Source of the DNA: Halosimplex pelagicum
Lineage (GTDB): Archaea > Halobacteriota > Halobacteria > Halobacteriales > Haloarculaceae
DNA length: 64,000 nucleotides
Assembly: GCF_013415905.1 (NCBI RefSeq)
Contig: NZ_CP058909.1
Coordinates: 2,046,001-2,110,000 of the forward strand
Direction of reading: 5' to 3'
Part shown: piece by piece, positions 18,277 through 26,731 of the stretch
Numbering within the stretch: the first letter of the stretch is position 1
Layout: every line of letters starts with the position of its first letter
Made by a program: the position numbers and the translations under genes
Notes under the pieces: model-generated
What the model was told of the DNA's origin: nothing
Database searches by the model: none
What the model saw: only the letters and a program-made list of their open reading frames with translations

Positions 18277-19038
18277 TTAGTTCGAGATCTCTTGGGTCTT
18301 CTTCCAGACAGTCTCCTTTGACACTCCACACGCAGCACCCACCTTAGCTAACGTAACTGATCTGCCCTGCTCTTTGGCTGCGAGATAGATACAGGCAGAG
18401 GCGAGGCTTGTCGGACTCCCAGTAGATTCAATTTCGGACGAGAGTATCTCCCGGGCCCGTCGTTCAACAGCTTGGTCCAAGCTGAGCTGGCATCTTAGAA
18501 ATGGGAGATACATTGCAGGGGGAGTGATTTCACTGTGAACATCGTATTCTGTTCTAAGTGCACGATATCCTGTTCGAAGCTGCTGATCTGATATTTCACA
18601 CGTTTGAGCGACGACTCTCAGAGGTCGCGGTGACTTTTGTTGTCGAAAGCTCGCATAGATTACTGCTGCTATTCCCACAGAGACACTGCGACCCTGAAAG
18701 TACTGGTCTTGCCATGCTTCAGCGAGCATCTCGGCCGTTTTGATACAGTTGTCGCTGTCACCTCTGAGAGCCCGAACGAACTCTTCTGCGATTGCTATCA
18801 TCTCAACTAGGGTGCCATCTGAGGAATCACGGACGGCTACTTTGTCCTCCCATTCTCCAGTGGTGCTCTCAGAGTTGGAAGATGTCCGAGACCGGGCATT
18901 CTCTTGTTTATATTCGTTTGCTACCTTATCTGGACCAGTAACGATGAAGCTACACTCCGAACAGAGTAATTCAGTTTCATTGATTGGTTCGGTTTCTGAG
19001 GATCCGCAAAGGGGGCATGTTGCTGATGAGACTGTCAT
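18277..19038 (-). CDS. Short, diverged TFIIB-like protein
   Basis: A 253-residue protein starting at ATG 19038. The N-terminal zinc ribbon CPLCGSSETEPINETELLC-SEC is complete (C8, C11 and the later CxxC pair). The B-reader/linker of true TFBs (the GPEWRAF and KSRVGAP phrases) is missing; a Ser/Asn-rich spacer replaces it. Two cyclin-like repeats remain, SVGIAAVIYASFRQQ and SPTSLASACIYLAAKEQG, ending in an HTH (GVSKETVWKKTQEI). The reading frame overlaps the upstream recombinase gene by four bases (ATGA), so the two are co-translated. It could be a dedicated promoter-selectivity factor for the element, or a competitor of host TFBs. That is inference. Confidence 0.82.
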   Translation of the reverse strand: MTVSSATCPLCGSSETEPINETELLCSECSFIVTGPDKVANEYKQENARSRTSSNSESTTGEWEDKVAVRDSSDGTLVEMIAIAEEFVRALRGDSDNCIKTAEMLAEAWQDQYFQGRSVSVGIAAVIYASFRQQKSPRPLRVVAQTCEISDQQLRTGYRALRTEYDVHSEITPPAMYLPFLRCQLSLDQAVERRAREILSSEIESTGSPTSLASACIYLAAKEQGRSVTLAKVGAACGVSKETVWKKTQEISN

Positions 19039-19768
19039 GAGAGATCTCCATTCTGGTGGGCCCGATATTCGTTGATAATCCGCTCTGCTTTTGATTGTTT
19101 CCGCGAACTATCCATCCCAGTTTGTGCATGCTTGAATCGAAACCTGATGGCCGTTGCTTCGTCAAAGACTGCGTCAGGTAGGATCTGGTATTCTTCGACG
19201 GTGGCTTGGAAGTCAGCAATTTGGTAGTGTCCAATATACAATTCATTCCGTAGCACTTTGCCTACGGACTGACGACACCACGAGTCTCCGCGTTTGGTCG
19301 TCTTACCACGGCGGTTGAGTAGGAAGGAAACCTGTGGCATCGATCGTTCTTGGATGTACAAGTCGAATATTAGACGGACCAGCTCTTTTTCTGTCTCGTC
19401 GACGCAAAGGGTTCCATCATCATTCTTTTCGTAACCAAGTGGAGGACGGTCGTTTGGCCACTTCCGTTCTCGAGCGAGTCCGTACATACCTAGTTTGACT
19501 CGCTGACTGGTCAGGTCGGACTCCAATTCAGCTGCCGATGCGAGATTCCGGAAGTTGAAACGACCAACCGGATTGGTCGTATCGAGAAATTCGGTTACGC
19601 TGTGGAGACCGACTCCCAACTTGTCGAGCTCTTCCTCGGTTTTGACGAGGTCCACAAGTGAACGGCAGAAGCGATCTAGTTTCCAGAATACGACGACGTC
19701 GAAGAGGCTGTCCCGTGCTCGCTTGAGCATCGATTGAAATTCAGGCCGTTCGGTATTGCGACCAGACT

Positions 19769-21159
19769 CAGTACCTCACAAAGCATCGCAGGTTAGCCTG
19801 ACCTGAGCCATCTGTTCTGTCGTGATGAGTCGTCGATAGCGGTTGAACAACACTGATTGATGGCGGAGCTGTCGCTGTCGGCGGCGCTCAGCCGCCGACG
19901 CGACAGCGTTGCCACTTGCGAAGACGCTTGTTCGGTCAGTGACTACCGGTAGAACCGGTCGTCAGGTGGGCGGTTCGCGGGGACGGCCCGACGCACCGCG
20001 AGGGCCGTCCACGCAGCCCGCCGAACCATATTCACGAACTCCTTGTACGGCCACCACCAGAGGCGACGCCCGCCTCGGCGGGGCGTCGCCACGTATTCAT
20101 AGTGCAGATACCGCCACGCGTTCTGCAATAGCAGACTCACCACGACGTACAGCAGTCTCACCGTTGCATTTCGCGTCGTTGTCGTCGCTATCGCTTGCTC
20201 GGACAAGCGATAGCTCGACTCGATACCGAAGCGTTTCGAGTAGTGGTATCGAGCGTCGCGTGGCGTCTCGATGAACGGCGCGTCAGCGGCGTAGCCGTGA
20301 CGCGCCACGCCGTGGTCGTCGTACTTCCCGTTCAGGTACGTACAGTCGATGTAGACGGGAAACTCGACGGTCCAGCTGTGACCGTCGAGTTTCCCTGTCA
20401 GATCGTGTTGGATGACGCGGCTCCACCCTTCCGAGAGTTCCTGCTGAATCTTTTCTCCCCACCGGATGATCGGGACCACGTAGGCGTAGTTGTGCGCCTG
20501 AAGCAACGTGAGGCACTTGCTGTCGTAGAATCCGCGATCAAGGTAGACGGCCTTGACTTCGGTGTCAAGGCCGTCGAGGACACCAAGGAACTCAGCGAGG
20601 ACACTGCTGGCGGTGTCGCCGTCTTCGAGACGGCGCACCGCCAGCGTGTATCGTTTGTTCCTCACGCGTGCGTAGAGTGTGGCATAGGCGTGGAACGCGG
20701 TGGTTCCACGCTTGGCTTCCGAGCGGTAGAGAGCGTCTGTGTCGTCTTCGTCACCGTAGTAGGGCCGCAGGTGGAGGTCTGCGCAGACCTCCACCTGCTC
20801 GGGGAGAAGTTCGACGATGTCCCGTCGAAGAAGGGTGTTAGCGACTCGTTCGAGCCGTTCCGGCTCGAACTTCGTCCGGAGGTGGTAGAGGATCGTGTTC
20901 GCCGATGGCGAGTCTTCACTGGCGTTGCATAGCGTGGAGATCGAGGTCCCGTCGGCGGTTGCGCCGACGAGGACCTCGTAGATGTCCGCTACATCGATTT
21001 CAGCGTTGTTGGCGAGGTTGAGAGAAACTTCCTCGTCAAGTCGGTTGACGAGGAAGTTAAGAAGCTGGTCTTCGTGGATTTCACTGTCTGCTTGCTGCTG
21101 GTGTTTGGACACATCTTCAGCAAGCAGACGTTCTAACTAACCGGCTTTGTGAAGTACTG
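19769..21159 (-). mobile_element. ISH3-family insertion sequence, 1391 bp
   Basis: Terminal inverted repeats are CAGTACCTCACAAAGC (19769-19784) and GCTTTGTGAAGTACTG (21144-21159), 16 bp with one mismatch. A 5-bp target duplication AGACT flanks the element (19764-19768 and 21160-21164). Length, repeat size and duplication size fit the ISH3 family as known in haloarchaea. The single transposase gene looks intact and the flanks are perfect, so the insertion is probably recent. Confidence 0.95.
19943..21112 (-). CDS. ISH3-family transposase
   Basis: A 389-residue DDE transposase starting at ATG 21112 (MSKHQQQADSEIHEDQLLNF). The acidic catalytic region includes VCADLHLRPYYGDEDDTD near residue 110, AVYLDRGFYDSK (second Asp) near 190, and the KRFGIESSYRLSEQ segment (Glu of the triad) near 290. 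The C-terminal hydrophobic helix RLLYVVVSLLLQNAWRYL is typical for ISH3 proteins. No stop or frameshift interrupts it. Confidence 0.92.
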   Translation of the reverse strand: MSKHQQQADSEIHEDQLLNFLVNRLDEEVSLNLANNAEIDVADIYEVLVGATADGTSISTLCNASEDSPSANTILYHLRTKFEPERLERVANTLLRRDIVELLPEQVEVCADLHLRPYYGDEDDTDALYRSEAKRGTTAFHAYATLYARVRNKRYTLAVRRLEDGDTASSVLAEFLGVLDGLDTEVKAVYLDRGFYDSKCLTLLQAHNYAYVVPIIRWGEKIQQELSEGWSRVIQHDLTGKLDGHSWTVEFPVYIDCTYLNGKYDDHGVARHGYAADAPFIETPRDARYHYSKRFGIESSYRLSEQAIATTTTRNATVRLLYVVVSLLLQNAWRYLHYEYVATPRRGGRRLWWWPYKEFVNMVRRAAWTALAVRRAVPANRPPDDRFYR

Positions 21160-21659
21160 AGACTCTGCTTCATCAGCAAACACGAATATAACGTCCCATG
21201 TGGCGTTCTCACAGAATTCCCAACATCGTCTGACTTGTTCGTCAATCGAATATCCAAACCGCTGGCTATTCGACGAGGTTCGGGCGTAGATCGCTGCCTG
21301 CAGGTCTTCATCTGGTTCTGTTGTGTCTTCTCCATTTATTGTGCCACCTGGGCGAGAGGATGGAACATTATCCATACTACATTCCTCCGTCAGCAGTTGC
21401 AGACAGACGCAACTCAACGAGTGTCTCCGACTCCGCACAGTATGGACAGAGAGGATGCTGGTCTGGCCCAAGTTCTACGGGGATGTTTTCCCTGTCATAC
21501 TTTGTTAAACAGTTTGGGCACTCCCACAACTGGACGTTATATTCTTCGGTTAATTCCGGGTATTTTTCAGCAAGTGTTGGTGTCAACGTCGCTCCCTCAT
21601 GGGCCTCAAGGTAGTCAACGACCTTGTCTCGGGGATATAAATTGACATTCGGAACAAAG

Positions 21660-22599
21660 GGCTGTGTTGAATCGCTGTAAGGCGGTGGATTTCACTGTTT
21701 CACGGCTCGCTTGATGTTATAGACCACACACATCAGGGCAATCTCGCGGAACTCACGGAACCAGGAGCGCGCTCGCACGGCGAAGCCGAGCGAGCGCTTG
21801 ACTGCCGAGTTGACAGTCTCGGTCATAGAGCGCTGATTGTAGCGATTTTCGTCGATTCTGGCATTGTGCGCGTGGTCGTAGGGCGCGAAGATCCGATGCT
21901 TGATCAGCGGTCTGATGTCGAGCTCACGTAGTGATTCACGGAGTGACTGCTTGTCGTAGCCTTTATCGGCGGCGAGAGACCGCAGATCGCCCGCGTTCCG
22001 GCGGGCGATCTGCTCGGCGAGGTCTGCGTCGCTTCCTTCACGGTTCGTCGAGCAGTGTACGTCGAGGACGGCTTGGGAGTCTGTATCGACGAGTTTCGTG
22101 ACTTTGAGCTTCTGGACGCGGTAGCTTGTTCGCTGGCAGTAGTGGCGGCTCGCAGCTGAGCGGTCGTAGAATGTGGCGTCGATCGCGGCGTGTTTCGAGG
22201 GATCGTGCAGCTGCGCCGACTGGCGCAGCAGCACTCGACAGACGCTCATCTCGATCCGGTCGAACGCTTTACACACGGTGGACGGATGCGGGAGATCGGC
22301 CACGTCAAGGCCGATCTCCCCGGTTATTTGTGGCATCTCCTTCAGCAGGTCGATCGTCATGCGGTAGGACGCATCGAGGTAAATCCGCAGACAATGGATG
22401 GAAACGAGGGTGTACTCGGCGAATCCGCCGCCCCGGACGGCGGCGGCGGATTCGCCTCGTTCACCCGTAACCCTTTGAGCGATCGAGACACAACGTTCGG
22501 TGAAGCGGAAGATTTGCGTCATGGACAACGGAAGCCTCCCGCTTCAACTCCTTTGATTTAGCGACCGATCCCGCCGCCATCTAGTGATTCAACAGAGCC
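21660..22599 (-). mobile_element. IS5-type insertion sequence, 940 bp
   Basis: The ends share the inverted repeat GGCTgTGTTGAATCgCT / GGCTcTGTTGAATCaCT (about 17 bp, two mismatches). The target duplication is GAACAAAG, at 21652-21659 and 22600-22607, 8 bp and perfect. One intact transposase gene lies inside. The same TGTTGAAT end motif marks two other elements in this window (32865-33808 and 41883-42811). The insertion separates the nuclease domain from its zinc ribbon. Confidence 0.94.
21692..22528 (-). CDS. IS5-family transposase
   Basis: A 278-residue DDE transposase starting at ATG 22528 (MSMTQIFRFTERCVSIAQRV). The catalytic Asp motifs are AAIDATFYDRSAASRHY and SLAADKGYDKQSLRE, and the Glu region is NQRSMTETVNSAVKRSLG. 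The C-terminus RSWFREFREIALMCVVYNIK is common to the haloarchaeal IS5-type proteins in this window. It appears intact. Confidence 0.92.
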   Translation of the reverse strand: MSMTQIFRFTERCVSIAQRVTGERGESAAAVRGGGFAEYTLVSIHCLRIYLDASYRMTIDLLKEMPQITGEIGLDVADLPHPSTVCKAFDRIEMSVCRVLLRQSAQLHDPSKHAAIDATFYDRSAASRHYCQRTSYRVQKLKVTKLVDTDSQAVLDVHCSTNREGSDADLAEQIARRNAGDLRSLAADKGYDKQSLRESLRELDIRPLIKHRIFAPYDHAHNARIDENRYNQRSMTETVNSAVKRSLGFAVRARSWFREFREIALMCVVYNIKRAVKQ

Positions 22600-23512
22600 G
22601 AACAAAGGCTTTGGGGCTCATATCCGCATAAGGTGTATCGCCTTTTCCGCAACGTTCGCGATACGAACAGTACTCACATTCCCAGTCGGCTTCTGGCTGA
22701 GCTGGTGGGAGGTTATCGCTGAGTCGATATTCTGTATGCGTGTTAGCCCATGACAAGACTGTCTCATTCCAGAATTTTGTATCGAATTCGACATGGAAGA
22801 CCTTCATCTCGAATGTGTCGCGCGAAATATAGATGAGAACACCTTCAGTCGGGTTTCGGTCTTGTTCTACGGAGAGTCCTGCCATATACGCGTGCAATTG
22901 AGCGCGATGACGTCTGTCCGGTGAGTCTTTGTACTCTATCGATGATGTGGTTTTTATTTCCGTCGGCAACAATGGTTCACTCTCTTCGTCGACGAGCACT
23001 GGATCTGTTACACCCTTGATCCGAACTTCGTTGCCTTGTATCTCGACATCGAAATCGATCCACATTGAGTTCCGTACAAAGGTTTGGTCAGTGCTGATAA
23101 CATCCTGCAAGAATGGAAGAACAACGTCCTCCTCAATGCGCCGTCCAGTCCAGAGAATTCCTTCTGCATCATCCTGTTCTTCGGGTGCATTTTCCTGCCC
23201 GTAGTAGATTTTCCGGTGACACTGAAGGAGTTTACTTGGACTGTGGCGCTCTGAGGGTGGAACTGAACTCGGTCCATTAAAATACGGTTTCCCATCACGA
23301 ATATTCTGCCGGAACTCCCGGTTCTGATACCACTCTTTGAACCGCACAGTCGTCATATCTTTCAGCAGTTGACTAACACTATCTCCATCAACTGGGGTAT
23401 CTTCCGATTTTGAGTTGCGGGAATCGTCGGTTACCATTCTGGTCAACGTTCCGAGGTAGACATCCATAGTCAATGGCTCATTTGCGGTTCCTGATACACG
23501 CACAAGCGAATT

Positions 23513-23899
23513 TTACTTCCGATAGAAGGCCTCAATCGCCGGTTTGCTGAGGTTCAACAAGAGCGCAGCCAAGTCGAAAAACGAGCCCTTTTCGACGGTC
23601 TGCCGCTGGGGGTCATAGACGATTACTTCCGCGTTTGTTAGTGTCGGCAAGTGACTCTGGGATAATGCATTGTATACGTTTTTGTAAGGTTCTCCACTCG
23701 CATGTTCGACTGCGATCCCATTTTCTATGGCTGCAATCTGTCGTGCTAACCAGCGGGTGGATACTGTGTTCCCGTTCTTCACATGTTCAAGAATCTGTAT
23801 TATCTGACGCCGTCGTGATGCCCGCAAAGCGTGTAGCAGCGTGGAAAGCAGTTCTTCGAGATCTTCATCTCCGATGTCTGAGTGGTTGTTACTGTCCAT
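23513..23899 (-). CDS. DUF7344-type HTH protein, first gene of the nuclease-recombinase operon
   Basis: A 128-residue protein with preferred start ATG 23899 (MDSNNHSDIGDEDLEELL); ATG 23932 extends it. The winged-helix region TLLHALRASRRRQIIQILEH and ALSQSHLPTLTNAEVIVYDP resembles DUF7344 proteins such as the one at 13430-13834. It ends 9 bp before the GTG start of the nuclease gene. It is therefore the promoter-proximal gene of the operon and a candidate regulator of it. Function otherwise unknown. Confidence 0.72.
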   Translation of the reverse strand: MDSNNHSDIGDEDLEELLSTLLHALRASRRRQIIQILEHVKNGNTVSTRWLARQIAAIENGIAVEHASGEPYKNVYNALSQSHLPTLTNAEVIVYDPQRQTVEKGSFFDLAALLLNLSKPAIEAFYRK

Positions 23900-24089
23900 A
23901 TTTTGAGATATGGGGCCGAGTCGTCCAGACAATATTTGGGCGATGTTGGTTGCGGACCATTTTGGGATCCTATCGGCTGAAAGCTATGATACTGGTATCC
24001 AAAATAGTTTGGGGTCAACTACAGTTGCTGAAAAATTCTCTGGTTTACTTAGCGCGTTTTGGATAGTCTAGACTCGTCCAGAGAGCAGT

Positions 24090-24350
24090 ATGCGCTTTGA
24101 CGCTGACTGGATGTCGCGTGCTGATGATCGCATCTTAGAGCATCTGGCCGAACGTGGACCAGATACGCCCAAAGAGATGGCAGACAGTGATCGGGTCCGA
24201 TTTTCACGCCAACATATCAACGCTCGGTGCAAGAAGCTCGTTTCGTACGGCTTACTGGTTCATCTTGGGAATGGGGTCTACGACATTACTCGTGACGGGG
24301 AACACTATCTTGTTGGGGAGCTTGATGTCCGAGAATTAGAATCTAGATGA
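24090..24350 (+). CDS. PhiH1-repressor-like winged-helix protein
   Basis: An 86-residue protein starting at ATG 24090 (MRFDADWMSRADDRILEHLA). The winged helix DTPKEMADSDRVRFSRQHINARCKKL, split as DTPKEMADSDRVRF and SRQHINARCKKL, leads into SYGLLVHLGNGVYDITRDG. This layout is shared with the repressor of halophage PhiH1 and many plasmid or provirus regulators. It is divergent from the DUF7344 operon across about 190 bp and could control it. The 200 bp after it (24351-24555) show no convincing feature. Confidence 0.75.
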   Translation: MRFDADWMSRADDRILEHLAERGPDTPKEMADSDRVRFSRQHINARCKKLVSYGLLVHLGNGVYDITRDGEHYLVGELDVRELESR

Positions 24351-24555
24351 ATACGCTTCTACTTGTACACAGTTTCGGAGGATAGGCTAGTTCCGAGTCG
24401 TATAGCCGACAGTTCGTGGTCTATTTTCTAGCGAAGTGCTCGATTCCTGCCCATCCTGAACGAAACAACCGAGTGAGATGGGATATTGCGCGGATTTGGG
24501 TGCACCTTCAGAGCGTTGCCGCTCCCAATCGGTGAACTCGGTTGGGATCGATCGC

Positions 24556-24765
24556 TTAATCAGGTGGTATCAATGCCGACACCACGATCTCGACACACTC
24601 ACCGGCGGTCAACACGGGCGTGTAGGTCATCTCGCCGTCAACACTCGCTTTCAGCAGGAAATCGGTCAGCCGCCAGACGTTGTAGAGCAAGACCGCAAAC
24701 ACGAAGTAGAAGAACCGTACTCGATAATCCTTCGCTGGGCATCGACTAGACGAGGGCTGCACCAC
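24556..24765 (-). pseudogene. C-terminal fragment of an IS4-like transposase
   Basis: About 60 residues remain, including DYRVRFFYFVFAVLLYNVWR and LTDFLLKASVDGEMTY. This hydrophobic C-terminal helix pattern is common in haloarchaeal IS4-like transposases. The catalytic part is missing, and the fragment runs into the FeoB-like remnant. It marks an old IS-associated rearrangement. Confidence 0.6.
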
Positions 24766-25159
24766 CCCACCCGAGAAGCAGCGAGAAACCGACGGCAGCT
24801 GCCGCCTGCCGGAGCATCATCCGACCGGCGTACCTCGGAGAGAGCTCTTTCGCGACCGTGATCGCCGTCACCAGGCAGGGAAGCAACACTCCAGTCAAGT
24901 AGACGGCTGTCAGTACCTGCACCGGAGTCATCGCGGACAGCGTCGCGCCGAGTCCGTCCGATTGTAACAGAAGCAGACCGTCCTTGCGGATCGATCCCAT
25001 AACGATGACAAGTGCTGTCTCACCGGGGAGGTTGAACAGTCCTATCACTGGTCCGAGAGCCGCACCCATCACATCCAGGACTCCAAAGTAGTCCAACAGT
25101 GATGCGACGAGGACGATCACGGCGAAGACGGGGAGCGCTTCAAGAAGAAACTCCGAATC
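24746..25159 (-). pseudogene. FeoB-like transporter, C-terminal fragment
   Basis: About 137 residues of a membrane protein beginning DSEFLLEALPVFAVIVLVAS without a start codon at the breakpoint. The Gate-domain phrases GLFNLPGETALVIVMGSIRK and LLPCLVTAITVAKEL match the C-terminal membrane half of FeoB-type ferrous iron transporters. The G-protein and N-terminal membrane parts are absent. It is cut at about 25160, exactly where the permease fragment starts on the other strand. Confidence 0.65.
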
Positions 25160-25164
25160 ACGGT

Positions 25165-25677
25165 CTAGTCAAGGACGTGCGGATCACGACGAACGATCGC
25201 ACAGTCGCGACGGACGGGGGCATCGCATCGTGTTCGTGCTCAAGTAGTGTCCAAACGACGAAGACCCACCGCGAACGCGTTGAAACCGCTGCCGGGGGCG
25301 CGTGGTCGTTCTTCAAGGATACGTTCCCGTATCTCCTGCTTGGGATGACGCTCGGTGCACTAATTCACGGGGCAGTCCCCGCGTCGTGGATCCAGCAAGT
25401 CGCCGGGAACCCGCTGGCTGTTCCGTTGGCCGCACTCGCAGGCGCACCGCTGTACGTCAGTATGGTAGGAATGCTCGGCATCGCTGCCCCACTCGTCGAC
25501 CAAGGCGTTCCGATTGGGACCGTCATCGCGTTCGTCGTCGGTGGTGCAGGAGTCAGTATTCCGAACCTGATTCTTCTCAACAAACTCTTCGAGCGGAAAC
25601 TCCTCGTTGTCTACGCCGCGACTGTCGTCACCATCGGGACAATTCTCGGATACGGGCTGAACGTTCTCTTCGTCTAA
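25165..25677 (+). pseudogene. Permease (ArsP/YraQ-like), C-terminal half
   Basis: The coding part begins near LVKDVRITTNDRTVA with no start codon at a sensible place; the frame stays open upstream only by chance. A Cys-rich linker CSCSSSV is followed by SFFKDTFPYLLLGMTLGALI, HGAVPASWIQQVAGNP and VGGAGVSIPNLILLNKLFER. This is the second membrane half of the DUF318 permease family, which includes the organoarsenical exporter ArsP and predicted metal exporters. The N-terminal half is missing. Its closeness to the ars operon fits a former arsenic or metal export role. Confidence 0.65.
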
Positions 25678-25810
25678 TCGTATTCCTAGAAATCAGGAGC
25701 TTTCCAATGACTCCAGCAGATAGTCGTTCGGCTATCTGCGTTCTGGCTCGACCGACAAAGGAGAGTGTGTGACGATATGAACTCCTTCGATTGCGCGACG
25801 GCACACGTAC

Positions 25811-26253
25811 TCAGAGCTGGGGTTCGACTTCGTCAAAGAGGTCGGTCACGAGCCGTTGGATCTCGTCGCGGATGCGACCGACCTCAGCAGCCGACTTCCC
25901 GTCCGGGTCGTCGAGATTCCAATCGCGGTTCTCACCCGCCCATCCCGCGGGACAGACGTCGTCGGCTGAACACCCATCGTGATGACGTAGTCGCTCTCTT
26001 GGGTTTCCTCGAACGTGATCTCTCGAGGAGTCCGTCTCGAGATATCGATGCCAACTGCGTGCATCGCCCGAACCACCTCGTCGTGGACGTGGTCGGCAGG
26101 GCGCGTTCCACCAGTTATGAGTTCGATTGCGTCCTCGAGTCCTTGCTGTTCAACTTCTCGCTGTGCGAGCGCGTAGGCCATCTGCGAGCGACCTGCATTC
26201 TGCACGCAGACGAAGGCAATTCTCAGCGGTTCGGATTCTGTGTTCTCAGTCAT
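25811..26253 (-). pseudogene. arsC: Arsenate reductase-like protein (LMW phosphatase fold), frameshifted
   Basis: Start ATG 26253 overlaps the upstream arsC-like gene by 8 bp. The active-site loop VCVQNAGRSQM (nucleophile Cys then GRS) and the DYVITMG motif are intact. After ITMG the frame is lost: one missing base near 25970-25974 turns the expected GCSADDVCPAGWAGE into GVQPTTSVP. The correct downstream frame continues to a stop at 25811, encoding ENRDWNLDDPDGKSAAEVG and IRDEIQRLVTDLFDEV. A full-length protein would be about 147 residues. It is the last gene of the ars operon and probably inactive as it stands. Confidence 0.85.
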
Positions 26254-26716
26254 GTATTACGCGGTTCGCGCGACGCTCCGCCTGTGTCGGCAGCTCGTCG
26301 AAGAGTTCGATCACCTGCTGTTCGATTTCGGTACTGATCGCCCAGACGGACTCCCGATCGGCGTCTACTGGGTCGACGAACCCCCAGTCTCGAACGACGA
26401 CCCCGGGTGGAATGTCCTCGATCGATAGTGCACAGCCCATCAATACGACAAAATCGCACGCCTCAAGCGCATCGCGGGTGATCTTCTCCGGTGACTGGTC
26501 GGATAAGTCGTAGCCTTTCTCAGACATCACCTCTATGACGGTCGGATGTATCGCGGCAGCGGGACCGGTCCCACCAGAAACGATCTCAACGTCACTTCGA
26601 TTCTGAACCTGAACTTGGGTTTCGGCGAGCGCGGCGGCGATTTGGCTCCGGCCTGCGTTTTCGACGCAAGCGAATCCGAGGCGAAGCGGATCAGGGGTGT
26701 CTGTGTGTGGTGCCAT
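26246..26716 (-). CDS. arsC: Arsenate reductase-like protein (LMW phosphatase family), second copy
   Basis: A 156-residue protein starting at ATG 26716. It keeps the P-loop CVENAGRSQIAAAL and the core ISGGTGPAA-like segment VSGGTGPAAAIHPTVIEVM, followed by DFVVLMGC. It is diverged from the other two copies, with IEDIPPGVVVRDWGFVDPVD in place of the usual DWALDDPDG. It could reduce arsenate by the LMW-phosphatase mechanism or act on another substrate. It lies 15 bp downstream of acr3 and overlaps the frameshifted third copy by 8 bp. Confidence 0.82.
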   Translation of the reverse strand: MAPHTDTPDPLRLGFACVENAGRSQIAAALAETQVQVQNRSDVEIVSGGTGPAAAIHPTVIEVMSEKGYDLSDQSPEKITRDALEACDFVVLMGCALSIEDIPPGVVVRDWGFVDPVDADRESVWAISTEIEQQVIELFDELPTQAERRANRVIHD

Positions 26717-26731
26717 CGGTGGGTCCTTTCG

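Larger units (their letters stand above)
19035..21375 (-). pseudogene. Serine recombinase B, split by an ISH3-type element
   Basis: The N-terminal part is read from ATG 21375 to 21160 and the C-terminal part from 19763 to 19035. Removing the IS (19769-21159) plus one 5-bp duplication (AGACT) restores one uninterrupted 314-residue protein. The join reads FADEAES-GRNTERPEF, a normal resolvase sequence. Catalytic Ser34 and Arg32 lie in YARTSSNSQ, and WKLDRFCRS and RPPLGYEKNDDG (start of the recombinase domain) are present. It starts 1 bp after the nuclease stop codon and overlaps the TFIIB-like gene by four bases, so it is the third gene of a four-gene operon. It is inactive as it stands unless the IS excises precisely. 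Confidence 0.92.
21377..23503 (-). pseudogene. Cas4-like Fe-S nuclease with C-terminal zinc ribbon, split by an IS5-type element
   Basis: The gene reads from GTG 23503 (or ATG 23467) to 22600 and resumes at 21651, ending at 21377. Removing the IS (21660-22599) and one 8-bp duplication gives a continuous 392-residue protein; the join reads SPKAFV-PNVNLYP. The PD-(D/E)XK core is GVTDP (D167) and TEIKTT (E182, K184). The four Cys of a Cas4/AddB-type 4Fe-4S cluster are C95 (LLQCHRKIYY) and C276/C279/C285 (CEYCSYRERC). A C-terminal zinc ribbon follows (CPNC at 346-349, CPYC at 370-373). Such enzymes resect DNA ends; in CRISPR they process spacer precursors, but no cas genes are nearby. It is the second gene of the operon, 1 bp before recombinase B. 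The IS removes the zinc ribbon from the nuclease. Confidence 0.9.
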
